A DNA stretch of 64,000 nucleotides from Hungatella hathewayi (GCA_025149285.1 CP102274.1:5606001-5670000); one strand, 5' to 3'. Positions 1 through 8,732 are shown, numbered from the stretch's first letter. Notes: generated by a model not told the origin, from the sequence alone. Numbers and translations: made by a program.

Positions 1-516
1 GTATTCGGCGGGATCATCAACGGTCTGGGCATGAGCCTTATCTTAAACAACCGGGCCAGCGGAGGCGGAACGGATTTCATCGCCATGTCCCTGTCGGCCA
101 AATATAAGATTTCCACCTTCAACTACATGCTGCTGTTCAGTGCTGTTATCATCCTCATTTCCGGAGCCATCTTCGGCATGGACATCGCACTGTACTCCAT
201 CATCTATCAGTTCTGCAACACGCAGGTGATCAACACACTTTATAAAAAATACAAGAAAAAGACGCTGCTCATCGTCACGGACAATCCGGCGGCTGTGTCG
301 GCCGATTTAATGGAGCTGACCAACCACAGCAGCACCATCCTGAAGGGATTCGGTTCCTACTCGGCCAACAAAAAGTATCTTCTTTATACAGTCCTCTCCG
401 ACAGCGACGTAAAAAAGATGAAAAAGCGCATCCGCGAGCAGTACCCCGACACCTTCGTCAACGTCATAAACTCCAGCGATGTCGTGGGCAATTTCTACAT
501 ACAGCCGCTGGAATAA
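1..516 (+). CDS. YitT family membrane protein, C-terminal part (5' truncated)
   Basis: The reading frame is open from base 1, so the N-terminus lies outside the window; 171 codons remain. The visible part starts with a glycine-rich segment (GGGTDFIA) typical of YitT/DUF161 membrane proteins, then has two hydrophobic helices. It ends in a soluble domain of about 85 residues that looks like DUF2179 (VTDNPAAVSADLMEL, then GFGSYSANKKYLLYTVLS). Family members are multi-pass inner-membrane proteins of unknown transport role. The next gene has its own promoter, so this is probably the end of a transcription unit. The family call is by sequence resemblance; the substrate is unknown. Confidence 0.8.
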   Translation, partial: VFGGIINGLGMSLILNNRASGGGTDFIAMSLSAKYKISTFNYMLLFSAVIILISGAIFGMDIALYSIIYQFCNTQVINTLYKKYKKKTLLIVTDNPAAVSADLMELTNHSSTILKGFGSYSANKKYLLYTVLSDSDVKKMKKRIREQYPDTFVNVINSSDVVGNFYIQPLE

Positions 517-534
517 AAACAGATGGTTTTTCGC

Positions 535-563
535 TTGACATCCCCCATAAAATCCAGTAGAAT
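535..563 (+). promoter_or_regulatory. Sigma-A promoter of the mntP riboswitch leader
   Basis: TTGACA at 535-540 and TAGAAT at 558-563 are separated by exactly 17 bases. The expected start site near 570 coincides with the first paired base of the riboswitch that follows. Confidence 0.8.
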
Positions 564-570
564 AAACGGA

Positions 571-730
571 AGATGAGGGAGTAATCAGCACGCCTCCCAC
601 GGGTCAGGGATGAGGGAAGTCCCCTCACATTCGTTGGAATGCGGTGTGCAGCAGGGTCAACATACTGATAGCGTTCGTCTATCTGGTCCTGCTTGACTTG
701 CTTTTACGCAAAAAAGATGAGACTTATCTG
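571..730 (+). promoter_or_regulatory. yybP-ykoY family manganese riboswitch
   Basis: The leader lies just upstream of mntP, a classic target of this Mn2+-sensing class. Visible parts: GGGAGTA near the 5' end; hairpins TGAGGG/CCCTCA and CATTC/GAATG; and a helix AGCAGG/CCTGCT (about 652-692) enclosing the internal-loop sequence GTCAACATACT, a GATAG/CTATC hairpin and the TGG segment, as in known members. The closing helix is AGATGAG (571-577) with CTTATCT (723-729). This same 3' strand is needed for the terminator, so ligand-stabilised P1 and the terminator exclude each other. Mn2+ binding should turn expression on. The call rests on reading the consensus by eye. Confidence 0.87.
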
Positions 731-766
731 CGGGCTTTTTGCCGCCTGCAGATAAGTCTTTTTTTG
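720..766 (+). terminator. Riboswitch-controlled intrinsic terminator
   Basis: AGACTTATCTGC (720-731) pairs with GCAGATAAGTCT (748-759), followed by a run of seven T. The left arm overlaps the 3' strand of riboswitch P1 (723-729), so only one of the two structures can form. Confidence 0.9.
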
Positions 767-814
767 TTCCCCGCATCATATACTAATTAAGCTTATACGC
801 AGGAGGAATATCAC

Positions 815-1375
815 ATGTCATTAATTGAGCTGTTCATCATCGCGGTGGGCCTTTCTATGGACGCCTTCGCTGTTTCAATCTGCAAGGGGCTTTCCATGCA
901 GAAGATGAGCTGGAAAAATGCAGTCATTGTCGGACTCTATTTCGGAGGCTTTCAGGCGGGTATGCCGCTTATTGGTTACATACTGGGATCCCAGTTTAAA
1001 AATGCCATCACGTCCATCGACCACTGGATCGCATTTATTCTTCTGGGCATCATCGGATTTAATATGATTCGCGAGTCTCTGAATCAGGAAGAGGAATGCG
1101 TGGACTGCTCCGTATCACCGGGCAATATGATCCTGCTTGCCATCGCAACCAGCATCGACGCCCTGGCCGTCGGCGTCACCTTCGCCTTCCTTCAGGTACG
1201 CATCGTCCCGGCTGTCTCCTTTATCGGCTCCACCACCTTCATCCTCTCCATCATCGGTGTCAAGGTCGGCAATGTCTTCGGTACAAAATACAAGTCCAAG
1301 GCAGAATTCGCAGGAGGGTTAATCCTGGTGATTATGGGAGTGAAAATACTTCTGGAGCATACGTTGGGAATTTAG
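815..1375 (+). CDS. mntP: Manganese efflux pump MntP
   Basis: A 186-residue protein of the usual MntP (YebN) length. It exports Mn2+ across the cytoplasmic membrane and protects against manganese excess. The sequence has two related halves of three helices each, with the conserved acidic motifs GLSMDAFAVSI near residue 15 and ATSIDALAVGV near residue 110 that carry the membrane aspartates. The start is set by AGGAGG about ten bases upstream. It has its own promoter and Mn2+ riboswitch at 535-766, so it should be induced by Mn2+. Its stop overlaps the convergent treC stop by four bases. Confidence 0.95.
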   Translation: MSLIELFIIAVGLSMDAFAVSICKGLSMQKMSWKNAVIVGLYFGGFQAGMPLIGYILGSQFKNAITSIDHWIAFILLGIIGFNMIRESLNQEEECVDCSVSPGNMILLAIATSIDALAVGVTFAFLQVRIVPAVSFIGSTTFILSIIGVKVGNVFGTKYKSKAEFAGGLILVIMGVKILLEHTLGI

Positions 1376-3039
1376 GGCTCCCTGATCAGCATGACTGCAC
1401 CATATGGAGCAAGGCGGATTCCTGCCGCACTCCGCAGGAGCCCATCATTGGCGATCAGGGTTTTGTATTCCGTCAGTTCTTCTTCCGAAAGCTTTATATC
1501 CGCCGCCTCTATGAACTGGCATGTGTCGGTGAAATTGGTCAGTACGATCAGCGTTTCGCCGCCGTATATCCTTTTGTAGGCAAATACCGCCTCGTGATCT
1601 TCCAGAATCGGTTCATAACCGCCTTCGCTGATGACATCATACTCTTTCCTTAAACGAATCAGTTTCTGATAATAATAGAAAATGGAATCACTGTCCTCCA
1701 GGCATTCCTCTGCATTGATTGTTGTATGGTTCCGGTTGACTTCGATCCAGGGCACAGCGCTGGTAAAGCCGGCATTTACACCATCACTCCACTGCATGGG
1801 GGTACGGCTGTTGTCTCTGGAACGCTGTCGCAGAATCTCGCAGACCTCGGCTTCGTCTATACCGCTCTCCTTCAAAATATCGAAATAATGCAGGCTTTCC
1901 ACATCACGGTACTGGCTGGCGGAGGTAAAACCGGCATTGGTCATGCCGAGTTCCTCCCCCTGATAAATATACGGCGTCCCTCTCATGCCGTGAATAGCCG
2001 TTGCCAGCATCTTGGCCGACTGTTTCCGGTATTTCGTATCATCTCCAAACCGCGATACGGCCCTCGGCTGGTCATGGTTACACCAGAATACGGCATTCCA
2101 GCCGCCGCCTTCTGCCATACCGCTCTGCCAGGTGTGAAATATCTTTTTCAGGCCCATGAAATCGCAGGGCATCAGTGACCATTTGTCCCCATTTTTATAG
2201 TCCACCTTCAGGTGGTGGAAATTAAAGCACATCTTGAGCTGCCGCTCCTGCGGGTTTGTATACTGAATACAATGATGGATTGTGGTGGAAGACATCTCCC
2301 CAACGGTGATGATATCATCCTCATACAGGCCGGTCTCCTTTACCATCTCCTTCAAATACTCATGGACCCTGGGGCCGTCTGTATAAAATCTGCGGCCGTC
2401 TCCCTCATCGTCGTCCTCAAAATACGCAGGCTTGGAGATCAGATTGATCACATCAAACCGAAAACCGCGGATTCCCTTTTTCTTCCAGTAAAGGAGCACT
2501 CTGCGGATTTCCTCCCGAACCTTGGGATTCTCCCAGTTTAAATCCGCCTGCGTCCGGTCAAATAAGTGAAGGTAATACTGTCCCAGCTCCTCCACATACT
2601 CCCAGGCACTGCCGCCGAACTTGGACTGCCAGTTGGTAGGGGGGACCCCCTTTTTCCCTTTCCGGAAAATGTAGTAATCCTGGTACTCCTTCTCTCCCTT
2701 AAGAGCCCGCGCAAACCACTGGTGATGGGTGGAAGTATGGTTAAACACCATGTCAAACATCAGGCCCATTCCCCTGTCGGCCGCCTCTTTGATGAGGCGG
2801 TCTAAATCCTCCATGGTGCCGAACAGCGGGTCAATGTGGTAGTAGTCTGCAATATCATATCCGTTGTCATTCTGCGGTGATACGAAGAAGGGGGTGAGCC
2901 ACAGATAATCAACTCCAAGCTTCTTCAAATAGTCCAGCTTCTCCGTCACTCCGTTTAAGTCACCGACTCCGTTTCCGGTCGTATCCCGGAAGGACTTTGG
3001 ATAAATCTGATATACACACGATTTTTTGAAGTCTTTCAT
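1372..3039 (-). CDS. treC: Trehalose-6-phosphate hydrolase (GH13)
   Basis: A 555-residue alpha-amylase-family enzyme expected to cleave trehalose 6-phosphate to glucose and glucose 6-phosphate in the cytosol. It begins with VYQIYPKSFRDTTGNGVGDL, typical of oligo-1,6-glucosidase and TreC proteins. Catalytic-barrel motifs follow: DMVFNHTS, GFRFDVIN with the nucleophile Asp, VGEMSS with the acid/base Glu, and FWCNHDQPR. I chose the ATG at 3039 because GGAGGAG lies a few bases upstream; an in-frame ATG at 3087 would lie inside treB. The substrate is inferred from the adjacent trehalose PTS gene and TreR-like regulator. Sequence alone would also allow an alpha-glucosidase. Confidence 0.9.
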   Translation of the reverse strand: MKDFKKSCVYQIYPKSFRDTTGNGVGDLNGVTEKLDYLKKLGVDYLWLTPFFVSPQNDNGYDIADYYHIDPLFGTMEDLDRLIKEAADRGMGLMFDMVFNHTSTHHQWFARALKGEKEYQDYYIFRKGKKGVPPTNWQSKFGGSAWEYVEELGQYYLHLFDRTQADLNWENPKVREEIRRVLLYWKKKGIRGFRFDVINLISKPAYFEDDDEGDGRRFYTDGPRVHEYLKEMVKETGLYEDDIITVGEMSSTTIHHCIQYTNPQERQLKMCFNFHHLKVDYKNGDKWSLMPCDFMGLKKIFHTWQSGMAEGGGWNAVFWCNHDQPRAVSRFGDDTKYRKQSAKMLATAIHGMRGTPYIYQGEELGMTNAGFTSASQYRDVESLHYFDILKESGIDEAEVCEILRQRSRDNSRTPMQWSDGVNAGFTSAVPWIEVNRNHTTINAEECLEDSDSIFYYYQKLIRLRKEYDVISEGGYEPILEDHEAVFAYKRIYGGETLIVLTNFTDTCQFIEAADIKLSEEELTEYKTLIANDGLLRSAAGIRLAPYGAVMLIREP

Positions 3040-3055
3040 ATTCTCCTCCAGCATC

Positions 3056-4465
3056 TTACCGAACGTCTTTTTTCTTTCCAATGACAACCGTCAGCATAAA
3101 CGGAACCACAATGGTAATAAGCATGCAGACCGCAAATCTTCCCATGTACTGCGGCTGAATCGACAAAATTCCTGGAATTCCGCCCACACCGATGGAATTG
3201 GCCATCACGTTGCTTCCCACGGATACCGTCGCCGCAATGGCGGAACCGATCATGGCGGAGATAAACGGAAATCCCCTCTTTAAGTTGACACCGAAGATTG
3301 CCGGTTCCGTCACGCCCAGATAGCAGGAGATGCAGGCCGGAATGGAAATCTGCTTTGCCTCCTCATTATGCTTCTGCAAATAGATCATACCCAGTACTGC
3401 GGATCCCTGTGCGATATTGGATAAAGCGATCATCGGCCACAGCATCGTGCCGCCAAATTCCGCCATCAGCTGCAAATCGATGGCATTGGTCATGTGATGA
3501 AGGCCGGTGATCACAAGCGGTGCGTAGATAAAACCGAATACGGTTGCAAATAACCAGCGGAAGCTTGAGGTAAGTCCCGCGTAAACCACCCTGGATACCC
3601 AGGAGCCCACAGCCCAGCCCACAGGTCCCAAAACTGCGTGAGCCGCGATCACAGCCAGAACCAGAGATAAGAACGGCACCACGATCATGGAAATCGCCTG
3701 AGGCGTAATCTTCTTGAAAAATTTCTCTAAATAAACCAGGACGAATCCGGCCAGTATCGCCGGTATCACCTGCGCCTGATAGCCAACCATCTGCATGGTA
3801 AAGAATCCAAAATCCCAGACCGGAACCTCTACGCCGGGTGCCATGGCATACGCATTTAACAGCTGCGGGGAAACCAGGGTCAGACCGAGAACAATTCCCA
3901 GAATCTGAGTCGTTCCCATCTTCTTCGTCACAGACCATGTGATACCCACCGGCAGGAAATGGAAGATCGCCTCACCGATCAGCCAGAGAAAGCTGTGTAC
4001 TCCCGCCCAGAACTGGGACACCTCAATCAGCGTCTCTGTCCCGCCGTTCATAAACCGAATCTCTCCGATGATATTCCGGAATCCCAGAATCAGACCGCCG
4101 ACGATGATGGCAGGAATAAGGGGTGCGAAAATCTCCGCGATATTGGCTACCGCCTTCTGAACCGGATTCATGTTTCCTTTTGCTTCCTGCTTTACTTCCT
4201 CCTTGGAAACTCCTTCGATACCGGATACAGAGGTAAACTCATTGTAAAACACGGAAACATCATTTCCAATAATCACCTGAAACTGTCCTGCCTGTGTAAA
4301 AGTCCCCTTTACGCTCTTAAGCGCTTCGATCTTTGCCACATCAGCCTTCTCCGGGTCGGCCAGAACAAAACGCATTCTCGTCATACAGTGTGTCACTGCC
4401 GTAATATTCTGTTTCCCGCCGACATAGTCCAGAAGCTTCTTTGCGTCATCCGAATACTTCCCCAT
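3056..4465 (-). CDS. treB: PTS trehalose-specific EIIBC permease
   Basis: A 469-residue fused IIB-IIC permease that takes up trehalose and phosphorylates it to trehalose 6-phosphate. The IIB domain (about residues 1-85) carries the phosphocysteine in THCMTRMRF. The IIC domain (about 110-465) has about ten hydrophobic helices and the conserved GVTEPAIFGVNL near residue 385. No IIA domain is attached, so a separate glucose-type IIA must serve it. The ATG at 4465 follows AAGGAG by seven bases; two ATGs just upstream sit too close to or before that site. It is the first gene of treBC and has its own promoter and operator at 4530-4558. Confidence 0.92.
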   Translation of the reverse strand: MGKYSDDAKKLLDYVGGKQNITAVTHCMTRMRFVLADPEKADVAKIEALKSVKGTFTQAGQFQVIIGNDVSVFYNEFTSVSGIEGVSKEEVKQEAKGNMNPVQKAVANIAEIFAPLIPAIIVGGLILGFRNIIGEIRFMNGGTETLIEVSQFWAGVHSFLWLIGEAIFHFLPVGITWSVTKKMGTTQILGIVLGLTLVSPQLLNAYAMAPGVEVPVWDFGFFTMQMVGYQAQVIPAILAGFVLVYLEKFFKKITPQAISMIVVPFLSLVLAVIAAHAVLGPVGWAVGSWVSRVVYAGLTSSFRWLFATVFGFIYAPLVITGLHHMTNAIDLQLMAEFGGTMLWPMIALSNIAQGSAVLGMIYLQKHNEEAKQISIPACISCYLGVTEPAIFGVNLKRGFPFISAMIGSAIAATVSVGSNVMANSIGVGGIPGILSIQPQYMGRFAVCMLITIVVPFMLTVVIGKKKDVR

Positions 4466-4529
4466 AACCATTCTCCTTTTCATACACGTTTTTTATTTTT
4501 CTCTTCTTGTATGTTTATCTTGTGGATTT

Positions 4530-4558
4530 AATATAATATATACGTATATGTTTGTCAA
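4530..4558 (-). promoter_or_regulatory. treBC promoter with TreR-type operator in the spacer
   Basis: On the minus strand, TTGACA (4558-4553) and TATATT (4535-4530) are 17 bases apart. The spacer contains the perfect 12-base palindrome ATATACGTATAT (4538-4549). The treR promoter has the same TATACGTA core in the same place, so a TreR-type repressor probably blocks polymerase here. Confidence 0.78.
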
Positions 4559-4581
4559 CATGTTTGGAAAAATAAAAACAA

Positions 4582-4635
4582 AAAATCCCGATTCCCAGTA
4601 AAATTCATTTCTTATCTGCTGGTTTTCGGGATTTT
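4582..4635 (-). terminator. Terminator downstream of treR
   Basis: AAAATCCCGA (4582-4591) and TCGGGATTTT (4626-4635) form the outer stem, with CCAG/CTGG pairing inside. The T-rich tail on the minus strand fits the end of the treR transcript, separating it from treBC. Confidence 0.75.
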
Positions 4636-4706
4636 GTCATTCTTGTACGTATACCATGGTTTGTTTCACGATCCGGCACTCACACAGGCGCCGCGGCATG
4701 CTCCAC

Positions 4707-5420
4707 CTACAGCTTCCGCCTCGCAAAGTCCACAAACTTAAACTTGTCCGGGCGATGGCGGGACTCTGTAAACTGGAACAGTGTGGAATCTTCCAGATAC
4801 GTATAGCTCTTCACCACAACGATCATGTCATAATTCTTCATATCCAGAAGGCAGCGGTCCTCATCTCCCGCCATCTGTACCGTGATCTCTTTCATGGCGA
4901 AACCGATCTTTAAGCCCACCTCATGCTCCAGATACTCATAGACAGAATCCTGAGCCGCCCGGAGCGGAAGATTTTCCACTACTTTTCTGGAGAAAAAATC
5001 CTTATCGATAATAATCTTTTCCCCTTCTATTTCCCTGACCCGTTCCAGAACAAACGCCTCATCCTCCGGGCCGATCTGTAAGGCCTCCATCAGCTTCGGG
5101 TCATTTTTAACAATCTCTAAATTTTCCACGTACGTTCTCGGCTTTGAATCCGAGAAGCGGTATATCTCCTTAAAACTGGCAATCTCCGATACCGGAAAAT
5201 TGAATTTGTTCTTATCCAGTACAACTGCCGGCTTCCCCTTTGCCTTCCTGATAAATCCGTCCTGCACCAGTAAGTCCAGCGCCTTTCTCACCGTATCCCG
5301 GGATGCGCCGTATATTTCCATCAAATCGCCTTCTGAGGGAAGCTTGTCCCCCGCCTTATATTCCCGTTTTTCAATCTGATCCTGTAACTGATTGTAAAGA
5401 TGTTTGTATTTACTCTCCAT
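4707..5420 (-). CDS. treR: GntR/UTRA-type trehalose operon repressor
   Basis: A 237-residue regulator. The N-terminal winged helix (about residues 1-70) has the GntR signature KLPSEGDLMEIYGASRDTVR. The C-terminal UTRA ligand domain (about 80-235) ends in FTESRHRPDKFKFVDFARR, typical of the TreR/HutC class. By analogy it should bind trehalose 6-phosphate and release DNA. The ATG at 5420 has GAGGT eight bases upstream and begins the conserved domain; an in-frame ATG at 5477 would lie within the promoter. It has its own promoter with an operator in the spacer, pointing to autoregulation. Family is certain; the ligand is inferred from the neighbours. Confidence 0.88.
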   Translation of the reverse strand: MESKYKHLYNQLQDQIEKREYKAGDKLPSEGDLMEIYGASRDTVRKALDLLVQDGFIRKAKGKPAVVLDKNKFNFPVSEIASFKEIYRFSDSKPRTYVENLEIVKNDPKLMEALQIGPEDEAFVLERVREIEGEKIIIDKDFFSRKVVENLPLRAAQDSVYEYLEHEVGLKIGFAMKEITVQMAGDEDRCLLDMKNYDMIVVVKSYTYLEDSTLFQFTESRHRPDKFKFVDFARRKL

Positions 5421-5467
5421 GGGTGACCTCGCTTTATTCGAATCAAGACCATATAACTCCTGTATGT

Positions 5468-5496
5468 ATTTTAACATATACGTACATCTTAGTCAA
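5468..5496 (-). promoter_or_regulatory. treR promoter with operator in the spacer
   Basis: TTGACT (5496-5491) and TAAAAT (5473-5468) are 17 bases apart on the minus strand. The spacer holds ATATACGTACAT, sharing the TATACGTA core and position seen in the treBC promoter. A third related core lies at 4645-4654 in the treR-treB gap. Confidence 0.75.
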
Positions 5497-5499
5497 TGC

Positions 5500-6690
5500 T
5501 CAATCCGAACCTCCATCCGATATCACTACATCAGACGCGTGAAAAGAACCCTCTCCGCCTCCGTCAAGCCCTGTAAAGCCCAGTCCATCTCCGATGCCGG
5601 CCTCGCCCGGAAGCGCCTGTTCCGCCCGTATTTCTTCCCGGGTCCGATGCCTTGCGGCTCCCAAAATCCAGCAGGTATCCGCAAGTCCCTCCCGCACCAG
5701 ACGGTAGTCGGCCCCATACCGGGCGGACCGGCTCTTCTTCATCTCCAGCCTGATCTGCAGCACCTTTTTTTCCTTCCGTGCCTTCTCCGCGTGCTTCTTT
5801 TGCCGCTTCAGGCTGCTCTCCCGGTCCAGACGCCTGATTTTCCTGTTTCCCCGTGCCAGAAGCTTCTGGAGAGAACGGATCGCCCTGCCTGCTTTCATCC
5901 GCTCCTCATCATCTCCAAAACAGGCCGCCAGCCTTAAATTCCCGATACTCCGGTGAACATCTCCCAGCACCTTCTGTACCTGGCCTCTGGTGCCCGCCCT
6001 GGCAAGACTCCCGTAGTGACCGCTGACAGCGTAGGAAGCTGCCGAAGTTTTTCTCAGATTCCATTCCGATTCCCAGCTTTGTTTTCCCGGACTTCCGGGC
6101 AATCCCGTCTCTCCCGGTGTTGTCTTCTTCGGACCGGAATCCTGTTTTCCTGCTGCCGGTACCACCCATGTCCTTTTGCCCGACGCATCGAGACAGACAC
6201 CTTCACTCACGCTGGCACTTCCGCCCTGCGCCAGCCTGCACGCCGTCTCCTTCAGGACAGTCCTGCAGCGCTCATACTCTCCGGCATCCCGTCCCATCCG
6301 ATCCAGAAAATCCCTGGTAACAACCAGAAACCGTCCTTTTCCCAGCGCAGCCGCCAGCTGTGCCAAGTCGGCCGCACCCTCCCGTTCCCAAATCACGACG
6401 TTCATTCCCGGATAATCCCGTTCGAGGATGCGCAGACAGTCCATCACCGCTTCTTCCGAAACCGCCCCGCTGCCTGCAGAGCCGAATTCCACCGTATCCA
6501 GAGCTCCGGGCCGCAGCCCCTCCGCTGCTGTGTCTCCGGCTCCTGCTGCATGTTCCGTCTTACCCACTGCTGCCGTACTGCGGGTTTCCCCATGATACGG
6601 CGGTCCCTTTTCCACATTCCTGTTCTCCGTCCTGCCAGTCCCCGCCGGCCAGGCATACCGGCCAGACGGTCCCCATTTCACACCCTCCAC
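5500..6690 (-). CDS. Hypothetical protein with basic C-terminal coiled region
   Basis: I do not recognise this 396-residue protein. Residues 1-90 are low complexity, rich in Gly, Ala, Glu and Arg. Residues 90-170 look folded, with alternating hydrophobic stretches (MNVVIWERE, GRFLVVTRDFLDRM). Residues 170-260 are again flexible. Residues 260-345 are strongly basic and probably helical (RSLQKLLARGNRKIRRLDRES, then a Lys/Arg-rich run). No signal peptide or membrane helix is visible. The start is a GTG at 6690 with AAGGGAG six bases upstream. It follows yhcH on the same strand by 60 bases. Its stop lies four bases from the treR -35 box. Confidence 0.6.
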   Translation of the reverse strand: MEGVKWGPSGRYAWPAGTGRTENRNVEKGPPYHGETRSTAAVGKTEHAAGAGDTAAEGLRPGALDTVEFGSAGSGAVSEEAVMDCLRILERDYPGMNVVIWEREGAADLAQLAAALGKGRFLVVTRDFLDRMGRDAGEYERCRTVLKETACRLAQGGSASVSEGVCLDASGKRTWVVPAAGKQDSGPKKTTPGETGLPGSPGKQSWESEWNLRKTSAASYAVSGHYGSLARAGTRGQVQKVLGDVHRSIGNLRLAACFGDDEERMKAGRAIRSLQKLLARGNRKIRRLDRESSLKRQKKHAEKARKEKKVLQIRLEMKKSRSARYGADYRLVREGLADTCWILGAARHRTREEIRAEQALPGEAGIGDGLGFTGLDGGGEGSFHASDVVISDGGSD

Positions 6691-6750
6691 CTCAAACTCC
6701 CTTCCGGCGGCCGCACCCCCAGGCGTTCCGCTCTTTCCGGCGTCACATTC

Positions 6751-7206
6751 CTATACTCTGACCTTAATGACCACTTTCTTTACCCTGCATGCCTCTTTTG
6801 CCTGGCATCTCGGCTTATGGGCGTCCTCAGGAGCCACAACAATACAGTCCCCAGCCTTCAGCAGGACCGTTCCCGCTTCCTCGGGTTCACGGAAAAATAC
6901 GATGTCATTCGTCTCATCGTAAGGAGCATCTTCCGTCAGATCCTCTCGTTTCGCATAGCCGAACTGTTCCTCCCCTTCCACCACATACTGGATGTCGAAA
7001 TACCGGTTGTGAGCCTCAAACCTGCACGTATCCGCCTTCAGAGAAGTGTATTCCTGAACACTGGCGTAAATGTCGTCGCCTTCAATATCCACTCTTCCAA
7101 CAGGCAGTGCCTTCAAATCCGCCGTCCGTAAAAATTCATAACCCTTGCGGAATTTCTCAGCCAGATAGTCGTACTTCTCCACCACATTTAAATTACTTGT
7201 CAGCAT
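6751..7206 (-). CDS. YhcH/YjgK/YiaL family protein
   Basis: A 151-residue cupin-like protein of the usual family length. Conserved features are HNRYFDIQYVVEGEEQFGYA near residue 85, DIVFFREPEEAGTVLLKAGDCIVVAPEDAHKP near 110-135 with the metal-binding-type His, and a basic KKVVIKVRV end. Family members occur in sugar-acid and sialic-acid gene sets and are thought to act on sugars, but the reaction here is unknown. AGGGAG lies upstream of the ATG. It is probably the first gene of a two-gene unit with the hypothetical gene at 5500-6690. Confidence 0.85.
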   Translation of the reverse strand: MLTSNLNVVEKYDYLAEKFRKGYEFLRTADLKALPVGRVDIEGDDIYASVQEYTSLKADTCRFEAHNRYFDIQYVVEGEEQFGYAKREDLTEDAPYDETNDIVFFREPEEAGTVLLKAGDCIVVAPEDAHKPRCQAKEACRVKKVVIKVRV

Positions 7207-7393
7207 ATAACTCCCTCTACTTTCCCGCCGTTCTCCCGGCGATTTCCATATTTTTCAAAAAGAGCCCAGGCAGTTCTTTCCCTTCTATTCTACAACTGAT
7301 TCTTCCCGTCGGCAATCATTCGCATGACTTTTTTCCAAAACTATGCTACACTTATACTCATGATTACTACAACGAAACCAGGGGAGAACAATT

Positions 7394-8689
7394 ATGCAGT
7401 ATACAGATCCCATCGACAACCGTGGAATACTGGAAATCATCCGCCGTTCCTGCAGCTATGTGGACGCCCGCCTGATGAATCACGGCTACAGAGTGGCCTA
7501 TATTGTATCAGAGATGCTGAAGCCATATTTTCACGATGACGCCCGCAAAATACGGGACGTCTGTTTTCTGGCCCTTCTTCACGATATCGGCGCCTATAAG
7601 ACCGACGAAATTTCCAAAATGCTTCAGTTTGACACCGATGACGTTTTGGCCCACTCCGTCTATGGCTATCTGTTCATCAAATACTTTTCCCCGCTTAAAA
7701 AGCTTGCCGGAGCCATTCTTCTGCATCACGCTGCCTGGCAGGTTCTGGAGAATTTGGAGGCGTTTCCGGAGGAAATCCGGCTTCTTGCACAGGTTCTCCA
7801 CGCAGCCGACCGCATTGACGTGGCCATGGAGGTACAGCACCTGACCTGGGAGGAGACCCTGGCTCTCTTAAAAAAGGACAGCGGCACAAATTTCGCGCCC
7901 GTAATCACAGATCTCGCTGCAGCCTGTGATTTCCACACTCCGTTTGAGGGAAATAACGACGCGGAAGCTTTATTTTTCCAGATGCTTTCCGAGATACCGC
8001 TTACCCAGGATGAGATCACGGATTACTTAAAGATGCTCATCTTCACCATTGATTTCCGCAGCCGCCACACCGTTACTCACACCATCACCACCACAACCAT
8101 CAGCTCGGAACTGGCAAAGCGCATGGGGCTGAGCGAAAAGGAATGCAATCAGGTCGTCTGCGGTTCCATGCTTCATGACCTGGGAAAGATCGGAATTCCG
8201 GTGGAAATCCTGGAGTATCCGGGGAAATTAAGTCCGCAGGCCATGAATATCATGCGCACCCACGTGGACATCACAGAAAAGATATTCGGGGATGTGATCG
8301 AGGAGACGGTCAAATGTCTTGCCCTCCGTCATCACGAAAAGCTCGACGGCTCCGGTTATCCGAGAGGCCTGACCGCCGCTGACTTAAGCACCGGAGAACG
8401 GATCGTGGCGATTGCCGATATTATCAGCGCGCTTTCCGGTACCCGGAGCTACAAGACCGCGTTTTCCAAAGATAGAATCTGCTCCATTATTACAGAGATG
8501 AAGGACGACGGCCTGATCGACGCCGATATCGTGGAGCTCATGATTTCTGACTATGATGAGATCATGGAAGCGACCAGAATCCAGTGCCAGCCGATTCTTG
8601 ATATTTACGCCCGGATTCAACAGGATTTTGACCGGATTTCCAGGGCCATGACCATGGATGACATCGCGGGCATGAAGGCAGTTTTCTAA
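7394..8689 (+). CDS. HD-GYP domain phosphohydrolase
   Basis: A 431-residue cytosolic protein with two HD-type domains. The N-terminal one (about residues 40-200) has LLHDIGAYKTDE. The C-terminal one (about 225-400) carries a full HD-GYP signature: HTITTTTISSELAKRMG, MLHDLGKIGIP and RHHEKLDGSGYPRGL. HD-GYP enzymes hydrolyse c-di-GMP or related cyclic dinucleotides with a bi- or trinuclear iron centre, so this one could lower c-di-GMP. No sensor or membrane segment is visible. The ATG is preceded by GGGGAG. The window also encodes an EAL and a GGDEF protein, which fits an active c-di-GMP network. Confidence 0.85.
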   Translation: MQYTDPIDNRGILEIIRRSCSYVDARLMNHGYRVAYIVSEMLKPYFHDDARKIRDVCFLALLHDIGAYKTDEISKMLQFDTDDVLAHSVYGYLFIKYFSPLKKLAGAILLHHAAWQVLENLEAFPEEIRLLAQVLHAADRIDVAMEVQHLTWEETLALLKKDSGTNFAPVITDLAAACDFHTPFEGNNDAEALFFQMLSEIPLTQDEITDYLKMLIFTIDFRSRHTVTHTITTTTISSELAKRMGLSEKECNQVVCGSMLHDLGKIGIPVEILEYPGKLSPQAMNIMRTHVDITEKIFGDVIEETVKCLALRHHEKLDGSGYPRGLTAADLSTGERIVAIADIISALSGTRSYKTAFSKDRICSIITEMKDDGLIDADIVELMISDYDEIMEATRIQCQPILDIYARIQQDFDRISRAMTMDDIAGMKAVF

Positions 8690-8732
8690 AACTGTCCTCA
8701 TGCCCGCTTCGTTTCATGGTCATCTGCCGGAT

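Noticed and set aside
5953..7131. A 392-codon open frame on the + strand opposite the hypothetical and yhcH genes
   Set aside because: It is rich in Ser, Pro and Arg, has no ribosome site or recognisable motif, and runs antisense to yhcH, which has clear family motifs.
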